64,000 nt of DNA from Dubosiella muris (GTDB lineage Bacteria; Bacillota_I; Bacilli_A; Erysipelotrichales; Erysipelotrichaceae). The position numbers and the translations under genes are program-made. Each line of letters opens with the position of its first letter. Position 1 is the first letter of the stretch. Below the pieces are notes generated by a model. That model was not told where the DNA came from. It saw nothing but the letters and a program-made list of their open reading frames with translations, and made no database searches. Shown here piece by piece: positions 36,057-43,398 of the stretch. Where the stretch lies: contig NZ_SRYG01000008.1 of NCBI RefSeq assembly GCF_004793885.1, positions 1 through 64,000 on the forward strand, read 5' to 3'.

Positions 36057-36744
36057 GCGGCTACGCCAGGAAGTGTTTGACGCGTGCCAAATGCTTCCCC
36101 GAACGGGACTGGCGATTTTGACATGGGGCAACGTGTCGCGCGTCGACCGAAAAAACGAGGTCATCGCCATTAAGCCAAGCGGGGTGCCGTATGATATGAT
36201 GAAGCCGGAAGACATCGTCGTGTGCGATTTGCAAGGGCGCGTCGTCGACGGGCACCTGCGCCCCAGCTCCGATTTGCCGACCCACGTCGCGCTGTACGCG
36301 GCGTGGCCGCAAGTCGAGGCCATTGTCCACACCCATTCGCCATGGGCGACGATGCTCGCGCAAGCCGGGATCGACTTAAAACCATTCGGCACCACCCACG
36401 CCGACACATTTTACGGCCCGGTTCCTTGCACGCGTCCGCTGGCGCGAAACGAAGTCGATGGCGACTACGAGCTGGAAACCGGTCGTGTCATTCTTGAAAC
36501 GTTTCAGGAGCGAGGCATCGCGCCAGACCAGGTCCCGGCGGTGCTTGTCGCCAGCCACGGGCCGTTTGCCTGGGGACACGACGCGAAGCAGGCGGTTGAA
36601 AACGCGTTGGTGCTTGAACAATGCGCCTGGATGGCGGTGTTCGACCGCTTGATGGATCCGGAGGTCATGCCGGTGCCCGCGTATTTGCTGGATCGGCACT
36701 ATCAGAGAAAACACGGAGAACACGCGACGTACGGTCAGCGGTAG
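36049..36744 (+). CDS. class II aldolase/L-ribulose-5-phosphate 4-epimerase family (AraD/UlaF-like)
   Basis: This 231-aa zinc enzyme carries the family motifs GNVSRVD, KPSGVPYD, SSDLPTHVALY, zinc ligands in HTHSPWAT, the FGTTHADTFYGPVPCTR loop and a third ligand in SHGPFAWG. Its length is that of AraD, UlaF and SgbE. With the preceding aldolase it would process the sugar phosphate delivered by the PTS. Start ATG 36049 overlaps the aldolase stop (ATGTATGA). Epimerase rather than aldolase is favoured by overall likeness. Confidence 0.88.
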   Translation: MYERLRQEVFDACQMLPRTGLAILTWGNVSRVDRKNEVIAIKPSGVPYDMMKPEDIVVCDLQGRVVDGHLRPSSDLPTHVALYAAWPQVEAIVHTHSPWATMLAQAGIDLKPFGTTHADTFYGPVPCTRPLARNEVDGDYELETGRVILETFQERGIAPDQVPAVLVASHGPFAWGHDAKQAVENALVLEQCAWMAVFDRLMDPEVMPVPAYLLDRHYQRKHGEHATYGQR

Positions 36745-36756
36745 GGAAAGGAGAGT

Positions 36757-38703
36757 ATGCAGATGCAGCAAGCGAAAAGGAAAGCGGGTTCGGAGATTTT
36801 GGCCAAACTGCTCGCTCACGACGCCATGACGGTTAGCCAAATCGCGCACGATCTGCATAGAACCGAAAAACAAGTCCGAAGCCGGCTTGAGCAGGTGGAG
36901 GAGCTGTTGCGGGAAAACGACTGGGGAACGATTCAAAAAAAGCCGCGTGTCGGCATTTGGCTGGAGGCCGACGAAGCGCAAAAGGCGCAAATCGCCGCCT
37001 ATGTCCACGCCACCGAGGCGGCGGGCGCCATTTTGATTGACGATCGCGAGAGCTATGTTTTGTACCGTTTGTTTAGCTTGGGGCGAAAGGAAGGACTGCA
37101 AGCCCGGACGTTGCTGGATCGGCTGTACATTTCCGGGCCGACGCTCAACAAGCTCATTCGCTCCATTCAGCGCGATTTGGAGCCATGGAACATTTCCGTG
37201 CTCAACGACCGGCGCTCGGGATACTTGCTGCAATACGAGGAAAACGACTTTCGCGGCGCGCTGGCGACATTTCTTTTGGAGCAAGTCGACGACGCGCACC
37301 GGGATCACGTGCTAAACGAGTATTTTTACGGTGTCGATTTAACGGGTCTTAAGCACATCATCGTCCGGCTCGAGCACGAGTGGCATTTGCATTTTTCCAA
37401 CCAGGTGTTTACGAAAATGCTCATCTTTTTGGCGCTGGCCATTTCCAGGCAGGACACGCCTGTCCACTTGCGTCAGGAAGACGTGCGGCTTTTGGAACAC
37501 TACAACGAGTATTTGTTCGCGAAGGCGATTTGCACGGAAATCGAGCGGATCGAAAACGTCACGCTTTCGGAAGACGACGAGTTTTACTTGACGATGCAAA
37601 TGATTTGCGCGGGGTTTGCGCGCAGCGGCGGGGAAAGCGAACCGATTCACAGCTATGACGAGCACTTGATCCAGTTTGTCGACGAAGTCATCCACTCGAT
37701 GGGCACGATTCTCAATCATGACTTTTCGACGGATTGCCAGCTGCGGCAAAGCTTGATCCTGCATTTGCGCTCCACCGTTTTCCGGCTACGTCATGGCCAG
37801 TCGCGGACCAACGAGCTACTCGGCTACATTAAAAAGGAGTTTTCCCAGGTGTATGCCGCCAGCTGGATGATTAGCATGTTGTTTGAGAAGTATTTCGATT
37901 TGATGATTACCGACGACGAACTGGGGTATATCGTCCTGCTGATCCAAACGGCGCTCGAACGCAAAGACGTGGAGTACATGGTCGTGCTGATCGCGGATTT
38001 TTCCCGCAGCTATGGCGAGTTGATTAGCCAGCGGCTGATGAGCTATGTCCCGGAAATCCGGGAAATCCATATTTTGAGCCGGTTTGAAAAAGACAATCCC
38101 CACTACCGGCAGGCGGATGTCGTTTTGTCCCGGACCGCCGTGGACGATCCGCGCAATATCGTCGTTGAAAACCTGCTCACCGAGGAAGGCATTCTCAAGC
38201 TGCGTCAGAAAATTCAGAAAATGTCGAAAAAAGACCGGAAGCCCGCGTGGCTCTTTTCCATCGACTGCGCCTCGTTGTTTTCGCCCGAGCTGATGCTGCT
38301 GCAAGCCGACTATCCGAATAAGGAGGCGCTCATCGCCAACGTCGTGGATTTGTTGCAGAAAAAAGGCTTTTGCGCCAATGGCTTGTATTCGTCGGCCATC
38401 GAACGGGAAAGGAAGATGTCGACCTCGATTGGCAGCGGTATCGCGTTTCCGCATGGCGATCCCGAATACGTCCACGAGTCGCGCGTCGTGCTTGTCACCT
38501 TGAAGCGGCCAATGCTGTGGGACGAGCAGGAAAAGGTCGATCTCATCTTTTTCGCGGCGTTCAACATGAATGTCGAGGACGAACGAAGACGGGTGGAAAC
38601 GTTTTACCGGGAGCTCATTCCATGCTTGAGCAATCCGGGCGGCCTGCAAAGCTTGCGAAGCGCCAGGGACAGCGTGCGCCTGTATCAGGAAATGTTTCCA
38701 TGA
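36757..38703 (+). CDS. PRD-type PTS transcriptional activator with C-terminal EIIA domain
   Basis: This 648-aa protein is a MtlR/LicR-type regulator: winged HTH segments at about 10-60 and 90-150, two PRDs (about 185-300 and 300-410), an EIIB-like region (about 410-500), and an EIIA-fructose domain at about 510-648 with H566 in IAFPHGDPE. Such proteins activate their PTS operon when phosphorylation by HPr and EII signals substrate. Here it is the last gene of that operon, giving autoregulation. Start ATG 36757 follows GGAAAGGAG. Confidence 0.88.
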   Translation: MQMQQAKRKAGSEILAKLLAHDAMTVSQIAHDLHRTEKQVRSRLEQVEELLRENDWGTIQKKPRVGIWLEADEAQKAQIAAYVHATEAAGAILIDDRESYVLYRLFSLGRKEGLQARTLLDRLYISGPTLNKLIRSIQRDLEPWNISVLNDRRSGYLLQYEENDFRGALATFLLEQVDDAHRDHVLNEYFYGVDLTGLKHIIVRLEHEWHLHFSNQVFTKMLIFLALAISRQDTPVHLRQEDVRLLEHYNEYLFAKAICTEIERIENVTLSEDDEFYLTMQMICAGFARSGGESEPIHSYDEHLIQFVDEVIHSMGTILNHDFSTDCQLRQSLILHLRSTVFRLRHGQSRTNELLGYIKKEFSQVYAASWMISMLFEKYFDLMITDDELGYIVLLIQTALERKDVEYMVVLIADFSRSYGELISQRLMSYVPEIREIHILSRFEKDNPHYRQADVVLSRTAVDDPRNIVVENLLTEEGILKLRQKIQKMSKKDRKPAWLFSIDCASLFSPELMLLQADYPNKEALIANVVDLLQKKGFCANGLYSSAIERERKMSTSIGSGIAFPHGDPEYVHESRVVLVTLKRPMLWDEQEKVDLIFFAAFNMNVEDERRRVETFYRELIPCLSNPGGLQSLRSARDSVRLYQEMFP

Positions 38704-38720
38704 GAAAGCGGAAAATATGG

Positions 38721-38753
38721 AACGGAAGGAAAGACATCAGCCTTCCGTTTTTG
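38721..38753 (+). terminator. rho-independent terminator of the PTS operon
   Basis: AACGGAAGG (38721-38729) pairs with CCTTCCGTT (38741-38749), followed by T residues. Confidence 0.85.
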
Positions 38754-38979
38754 TTTACCTTTCTTTTTTTGATTTATGGGTTGACTTGGCTTTGGAAGGA
38801 GAAGTTTAGTTTGAAATAAATACAAAAGTAGATGAAACTATATTGGCAATTTGATAAAATAAAAACGCCTGTTATTTGAGCGTGGTTGGTTCGGTCGGGC
38901 TTTAGCCAGAGAACCGGAAAAAACTCTGTTTCGATAAATGGAAACTGGATCTGCCGTTTCCCGAAATGGAGGTGGGAGT

Positions 38980-39087
38980 ATGAATGCATACGAAATCCTT
39001 TCGATCGTGTTGGAATTTCTAGCGATCATCGTTCCGCTTTTCATCGCGTTGATTGAAGCGCATGAAAAAAGCAACCACGAAAAGTGA
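38980..39087 (+). CDS. holin-like type I toxin peptide, 35 aa
   Basis: A strong GGAGGTGGGAG site precedes the ATG. The peptide opens MNAYEILSIVLEFLAIIVP, a short polar start leading into a single transmembrane helix, and ends in a charged tail EAHEKSNHEK. This matches the putative holin-like toxin family of type I toxin-antitoxin systems (TxpA/BsrG relatives). The leader of over 100 bases contains GGAAAC/GTTTCC pairing near the ribosome site, which could restrain translation. A strong promoter on the opposite strand lies downstream. It is not flanked by a partner protein. Confidence 0.72.
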   Translation: MNAYEILSIVLEFLAIIVPLFIALIEAHEKSNHEK

Positions 39088-39173
39088 TCTTTGGCGAGAT
39101 TGTTGTGTTTCGTGAGTTGCTCATGAAATGATAAATCCGAGCTAGCCGCTTTAACAGATAGCAGGTTTTTTAC
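39060..39173 (-). ncRNA. candidate antisense antitoxin RNA
   Basis: Transcription from the minus-strand promoter at 39180-39208 would begin near 39173 and run leftward into the 3' end of the toxin gene, complementary to its mRNA tail. This is the layout of RatA/SR4-type antitoxins. The 3' end of the RNA is not determined; I see no clear terminator, so the left limit is a guess. Confidence 0.5.
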
Positions 39174-39179
39174 GTCTTC

Positions 39180-39208
39180 ATTATAGCAACCTTCTCTTTT
39201 TGGCGCAA
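39180..39208 (-). promoter_or_regulatory. antisense promoter opposite the toxin gene
   Basis: On the minus strand TTGCGC (39203-39208), 17 bases, TATAAT (39180-39185), with TGC before the -10: a near-consensus promoter of the same style as the tRNA-Lys promoters. Confidence 0.75.
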
Positions 39209-39275
39209 CCTTAAGACAGTCTTCACGTTATCGCCCGGTTTATCTCGCTTGATTTTCGTATTTTCCGCTTTTGTC

Positions 39276-39304
39276 TTGTCAGGGCAGGGGATTCGTGCTA
39301 TTAT
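39276..39304 (+). promoter_or_regulatory. tRNA-Lys promoter, copy 2
   Basis: TTGTCA (39276-39281), 17 bases, TATTAT (39299-39304), with TGC just upstream. Confidence 0.75.
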
Positions 39305-39320
39305 ATTCAAGCAGTTAGAT

Positions 39321-39396
39321 GGATCCTTAGCTCAGCTGGCAGAGCAACTGACTCTTAATCAGTGGGTCTAGGGTTCGAATCCCTAAGGATCCACCA
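39321..39396 (+). tRNA. tRNA-Lys(CTT), second copy
   Basis: Identical over all 76 bases to 33120-33195, including the encoded CCA. The 20 bases upstream are also similar (TCAAGCAGT.AGAT), so the gene and its leader were duplicated together. Confidence 0.97.
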
Positions 39397-39405
39397 TTTA
39401 TGAAC

Positions 39406-39450
39406 AACAAACATCTGTTTCGGAAAACGAGATAGATGTTTTTTTTCGAA
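39406..39450 (+). terminator. rho-independent terminator of tRNA-Lys copy 2
   Basis: AACATCT near 39409 pairs with AGATGTT near 39434, followed by eight T; the inner part of the hairpin is imperfect. Confidence 0.7.
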
Positions 39451-39455
39451 ACGGG

Positions 39456-39484
39456 TTGCGTTTCGTTGACAGAAGTGCTATTAT
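39456..39484 (+). promoter_or_regulatory. infC operon promoter
   Basis: TTGCGT (39456-39461), 17 bases, TATTAT (39479-39484) with TGC before the -10. A TTGACA at 39465 is too close to act with this -10. Confidence 0.65.
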
Positions 39485-39504
39485 AGTCAAGTAAAGAAAT
39501 GGAA

Positions 39505-39614
39505 AGATAGAAGCACCCCTTCTCACCCGACGCATACGGATGCGTGGGTCAATGCCAATTCATCAACGTTATGGATTTTAATAATGGGTGCCTTTGTGTA
39601 CCCATTTTCTTTTG
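39505..39614 (+). promoter_or_regulatory. L20-type ribosomal leader (attenuator) upstream of infC
   Basis: The leader holds a hairpin ACCCGACGCAT/ATGCGTGGGT (39525-39549) and a terminator ATGGGT/ACCCAT (39584-39589 with 39600-39605) followed by TTTTCTTTT. AAGCACCC at 39511-39518 can pair with GGGTGCCTT at 39586-39594, which would break the terminator. This is the arrangement expected when ribosomal protein L20 represses its own infC-rpmI-rplT operon in Bacillota. L20 binding is inferred from family knowledge. Confidence 0.72.
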
Positions 39615-39634
39615 GTGAAAGGTAGGTATCGTAT

Positions 39635-40174
39635 ATCAATAACAGAAGAGTTGCCCCGAACAATGTCAATGAAGATTTGTTCAATGAAAAGATTCCATTT
39701 AGAGAAGTGCTCGTCATCGACTCGAATGGAAACCAGTTGGGAGTGTTATCCAAAAGAGAGGCACTGGATGTCGCATATCGTCAAAATCTCGATTTGCTGT
39801 GCGTCGCTCCCAAGGCTCGTCCAGCCGTCTGCAAAGTTTTGGATTATGGCCGCTACCATTTTGAGCAGCAAAAGAAAGCCAAGGAAGCAAAGCGCAAGCA
39901 ACACGTCGTGGAGCTGAAAGCGCTGCGCCTGTCGCCCATTATCGACACGCACGATTTTGAAACCAAAGTTCGCCAGGCGAAAAAATGGATCGAGTCGGGC
40001 ATGAAAGTGAAGATTGATATGAGGTTCCGCGGACGGATGATGACACGCCAGGAAGTCGGTCGTCAAATCATGAATCAATTTCTGGATGAAGTCAAAGACA
40101 TCGCGGTAATCGAAAAGAAACCGGCTTTGGAAGGAAACACGATGTCAACCGTGTTGGCACCGAAAAAGAAGTAA
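39635..40174 (+). CDS. infC: translation initiation factor IF-3
   Basis: The IF-3 sequence begins INNRRVAPNNVNEDLFNEKIPF, the conserved family N-terminus, but there is no ATG, GTG or TTG before it. The likely start is ATC at 39635, with GGTAGG at 39621-39626 eight bases upstream, giving 179 aa. Rare AUU/AUC starts are a hallmark of infC, because IF-3 rejects them and so represses its own synthesis. A TTG at 39677 would cut off conserved residues. Both IF-3 domains are complete (linker KKAKEAKRKQ). First gene of infC-rpmI-rplT. Confidence 0.93.
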   Translation: MNNRRVAPNNVNEDLFNEKIPFREVLVIDSNGNQLGVLSKREALDVAYRQNLDLLCVAPKARPAVCKVLDYGRYHFEQQKKAKEAKRKQHVVELKALRLSPIIDTHDFETKVRQAKKWIESGMKVKIDMRFRGRMMTRQEVGRQIMNQFLDEVKDIAVIEKKPALEGNTMSTVLAPKKK

Positions 40175-40195
40175 GAAGGGTAGGAGGAACGTAAC

Positions 40196-40387
40196 ATGCC
40201 TAAAATGAAAAGTCATAGAGGATTAGCAAAACGTGTAAAAGTCACGGGTACTGGAAAATTGAAGAGATCCCATGCATATACTTCACACCGTTTTCATGGG
40301 AAGACGAAAAAACAACGTCGTCATCTCGCTAAACCAGGTTTGATCAGCAGCACAGACTACAAACGCATCAAGGAAATGTTGAAATAA
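40196..40387 (+). CDS. rpmI: 50S ribosomal protein L35
   Basis: This 63-aa, very basic protein has the L35 signature start ([12 protein letters not shown]) and the [13 protein letters not shown] segment. It lies 21 bases after infC and 23 bases before rplT with its own GGAGG. Complete. Confidence 0.98.
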   Translation: MPKMKSHRGLAKRVKVTGTGKLKRSHAYTSHRFHGKTKKQRRHLAKPGLISSTDYKRIKEMLK

Positions 40388-40410
40388 GGAATCAAAGGGA
40401 GGAATAAAGC

Positions 40411-40773
40411 ATGGCAAGAGTTAAAGGTGGAACGGTATCCCGGGCAAGAAGAAAAAAAGTATTGAAGCTCGCGAAAGGATACTTCGGATCGAAACACACA
40501 TTATATAAAACAGCGAACGAGCAGGTAATGCATTCGTTCAAATACGCATACAACGACCGTCGGAAACTGAAAGGAAACATGCGCAAGATCTGGATCACGC
40601 GTATCAACGCCGCTGCCCGCATGAACGACCTTTCCTACTCGCGTCTGATGCATGGTTTGAAACTCGCCAACATCGAGATCAACCGGAAAATGCTTTCCGA
40701 AATCGCGATCCACGACGCGGAAACGTTCACGAAGATTTGCGACGAGGCGAAAGCAGCCATCGCCAACGCGTAA
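40411..40773 (+). CDS. rplT: 50S ribosomal protein L20
   Basis: This 120-aa protein matches L20 from end to end ([26 protein letters not shown]..., later [10 protein letters not shown]). It is the presumed feedback regulator of the operon through the leader at 39505-39614. Last gene before a terminator. Confidence 0.98.
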   Translation: MARVKGGTVSRARRKKVLKLAKGYFGSKHTLYKTANEQVMHSFKYAYNDRRKLKGNMRKIWITRINAAARMNDLSYSRLMHGLKLANIEINRKMLSEIAIHDAETFTKICDEAKAAIANA

Positions 40774-40788
40774 GCCAAACATATCAAT

Positions 40789-40818
40789 AAAGGCCCTGTG
40801 AATAGGCGCCTTTTTTTG
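40789..40818 (+). terminator. rho-independent terminator of the infC operon
   Basis: AAAGGC (40789-40794) pairs with GCCTTT (40808-40813), followed by seven T. Confidence 0.8.
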
Positions 40819-40870
40819 TGCTATAATGGAATGCGATTATGCAATAAAAAAATAAGGAAAGGAATCCAAT

Positions 40871-42001
40871 ATGAAAATCAGAGCAACCAAACCGACAATC
40901 AGTCGATTGGAGCGGGAGCTTGACGCTTTTTTATTTGACCGCGCCAAAGGCAGCAAAGTCGCGCAAACCATTCAGAAAGGCTACGTGTTTTGCGAGCCAA
41001 ACGACTTGGAGGAAGTAAAAAAGCTCATCCCGAATATTCAAAAAATCGGCGCCGGCGCCGGTTACGTGTTCGACCAGGACCAGGCGATTGGCGGACTCGG
41101 CATTCTGAACATGTTCAGCCCGAAGGAAATCGAAAACGATCCCAATTTGCTGCGCTATTGCCTGCGGCAGTTTCCACGCGTGCGCCGCGTCGAAGCCAAA
41201 ACGTTTGAAAACGACCCATTCGTTCAACGGTTTCTTGCGTTCGAGCAAAGCGAGCGGTTTCAAAGCGCTCCCCAAACGATCGAACCCTATACATTGTTTT
41301 TGTACGACAACCTCGATTTCGATGAAAACGGCTATTTGGCCATTCCCGCCGGCTACGCCGACACGACGTTCCGGCTTCCCGGCTTTGAAGTAAAAGGAAG
41401 CGACCAAACGTTGATCGCCTTCCCGGATTTGATCGAAAAAGACCGGCAGCTCGCCCGCGGCCGAAAAGGAAACATTCTCGTGGCCGGCGATGTACGCCCG
41501 TATTTGCTGTTTACGCTCCTGCAAAATCCGGAAGTCGAAACCGTGACGTTTTATACGGAAGACACCAACGGTTTGGCTTTCATGGAGGAAGTGCTCGTTC
41601 CGGGATTGTCTTCCAACCACGCCAGCTACCGGGGCGAAGCGAAAAAACTGGATGGGCGTGACATCCAGGACGGGCAGTACGACACGGTGCTGATCGTCGA
41701 CAACGAAAACGAAGAAAAGATCCAGCGCTATTTTGACTGGAAGAAAAAACAAAAAGAGCTCAAAAAGACGGAACTCGTGATCGGTGACGAAACGACAATG
41801 CTCATGACGCTTCGCGTCGAACTGGCCACCTGGCTGTACCGGGAAATCACGAACCGTCCGCCATTGGAAGGCCCCGCCTTTTTGTGGCTGCAAGCCATGT
41901 ACGCCGACACGACAATTAAACGCCCGGCCCAGCTGAGCGAGCTGCTGGCGCTTGAAGACATCCAGCGAAAAATCGAGCGGACAATCGAAGCCGCCCGCTA
42001 A
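40871..42001 (+). CDS. conserved hypothetical protein, 376 aa
   Basis: I cannot name this soluble protein. Residues about 195-290 (GNILVAGDVRPYLLFTLLQNPEVETVTFYTED...) read like a Rossmann or methyltransferase-type alpha/beta unit, but the glycine-rich loop is not standard. It has its own ribosome site (GGAAAGGAATCC) and a terminator on each side, so it is monocistronic. Composition is that of the host core. Confidence 0.7.
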   Translation: MKIRATKPTISRLERELDAFLFDRAKGSKVAQTIQKGYVFCEPNDLEEVKKLIPNIQKIGAGAGYVFDQDQAIGGLGILNMFSPKEIENDPNLLRYCLRQFPRVRRVEAKTFENDPFVQRFLAFEQSERFQSAPQTIEPYTLFLYDNLDFDENGYLAIPAGYADTTFRLPGFEVKGSDQTLIAFPDLIEKDRQLARGRKGNILVAGDVRPYLLFTLLQNPEVETVTFYTEDTNGLAFMEEVLVPGLSSNHASYRGEAKKLDGRDIQDGQYDTVLIVDNENEEKIQRYFDWKKKQKELKKTELVIGDETTMLMTLRVELATWLYREITNRPPLEGPAFLWLQAMYADTTIKRPAQLSELLALEDIQRKIERTIEAAR

Positions 42002-42005
42002 ATCC

Positions 42006-42028
42006 AAAGACCCGACCGGGTCTTTTTA
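42006..42028 (+). terminator. rho-independent terminator
   Basis: AAAGACCC (42006-42013) pairs with GGGTCTTT (42018-42025), loop GACC, then T residues. Confidence 0.85.
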
Positions 42029-42083
42029 TGTTATAATGAAACCCGTATGAAACAAGATGAAAAAACAATGAAAGGAAACGCCT

Positions 42084-43265
42084 ATGAAAACAAAAGCCGC
42101 AACCCGCATTCAAGCCATCGACAGCCCGTCGTTTACCGAGCTGTTTGAAGCCAAAAAAAGATACACCGCCAAAACCGGAAAGGAAGTCATCGACTTTTCC
42201 ATCGGTTCCAGCGACATTCCGCCCCACCACGCGATCAAGGAGGAACTCGCCAGACAAGCGCTCAACGATGAAAGCTACCAGTATTCTCTAGCGCCTCTTT
42301 CCGAAATGGTCGCCGCTATTGCGCGCTGGTACCATACCCGGTATGGCGTCGATCTGGCAGAAGACGAAATCGTCACCGTTAAAGGAAGCCAGGAAGCGCT
42401 CAGCCACATTCCGCTGGCGTTTTGCGATCCAGGCGATCTCGTGCTCATTCCAGACCCGTATTATCCGATTTACGGCGTGGCGCCAAGACTGGCCGGGGCC
42501 GACATCGTTTTTCTGCCGCTCAAAGAAGAAAACGACTATTTGATCGACTTTGACGCGATCCAGGAGGACGTAGCCAGAAAAGCGAAGCTGATGTACGTGT
42601 CGTACCCCAACAATCCGACCGGAAAGACGGCGCCCGACTCGTTTTACGAGCGCCTGATTCGCTTCGCGAAACGATACGACATTGTCGTTTTGCACGACAA
42701 CGCCTACAGCGAGCTCGTATTCGACAAAGAACCCGGCAAAAGCTTTTTGTCGTTCGAGGGAGCGAAAGACGTCGGAATCGAGCTGAACTCGTTTTCCAAG
42801 TCGTATTCCATGGGCGGCGCCCGGCTCGCCGTCATGGTAGGCAACCGGGAATTGATCGCCATATATAAAAGGATGATGAACATGATCGACTTCCAGGCGT
42901 TTGGCGCCGTACAGCGCGCCGGAATTGCCGCTCTGGCCCACCACGACCGCTTCGTGCCCGCCCTCCGGCAGGAATACCGCCGCCGGCGCGATTGGCTCAT
43001 TCAAAAATTCCAGGAAGCCGGCTGGTCGATCGAGCCCCCGGAAGCGACGATGTTTGTCTGGGCGAAAATTCCGGACCACTACGAGGACAGCGCCAGCTTT
43101 CATCGCGCGCTGCTGGAGCAAGCCGGCGTTTTGACCAACGCGGGAACGAGCTTCGGCCAGGAAGGGACGCGTTACGTCCGGTTCGCGCTGGTGCGTGGCG
43201 ACGCCGAGGTGGAAGAAGCGGCCCGGCGGATTCAGGAAGCGGGATTGCTGGCCCCGATAAAATAA
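42084..43265 (+). CDS. PLP-dependent class I/II aminotransferase
   Basis: This 393-aa fold-type I aminotransferase has the PLP lysine K239 in NSFSKSYSMGGARL, the YPNNPTGK motif, HDNAYSELVF and the C-terminal carboxylate-binding arginine in RYVRFALV. Overall it resembles LL-diaminopimelate or aspartate/aromatic aminotransferases of Bacillota; the substrate cannot be fixed from sequence. Single gene, between two intergenic regions. Confidence 0.88.
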   Translation: MKTKAATRIQAIDSPSFTELFEAKKRYTAKTGKEVIDFSIGSSDIPPHHAIKEELARQALNDESYQYSLAPLSEMVAAIARWYHTRYGVDLAEDEIVTVKGSQEALSHIPLAFCDPGDLVLIPDPYYPIYGVAPRLAGADIVFLPLKEENDYLIDFDAIQEDVARKAKLMYVSYPNNPTGKTAPDSFYERLIRFAKRYDIVVLHDNAYSELVFDKEPGKSFLSFEGAKDVGIELNSFSKSYSMGGARLAVMVGNRELIAIYKRMMNMIDFQAFGAVQRAGIAALAHHDRFVPALRQEYRRRRDWLIQKFQEAGWSIEPPEATMFVWAKIPDHYEDSASFHRALLEQAGVLTNAGTSFGQEGTRYVRFALVRGDAEVEEAARRIQEAGLLAPIK

Positions 43266-43398
43266 AAACGGTATTTTTTCGATGAATTATGTTAAAAAAT
43301 AGAATGTAAGGGCTTCCTGTTTATTTTTCGATTTTGAATGTTATAATAAATCTATAATATTTTGAGGAAATCCTTGAAGAAAGAAAGAAGGAAAATAA

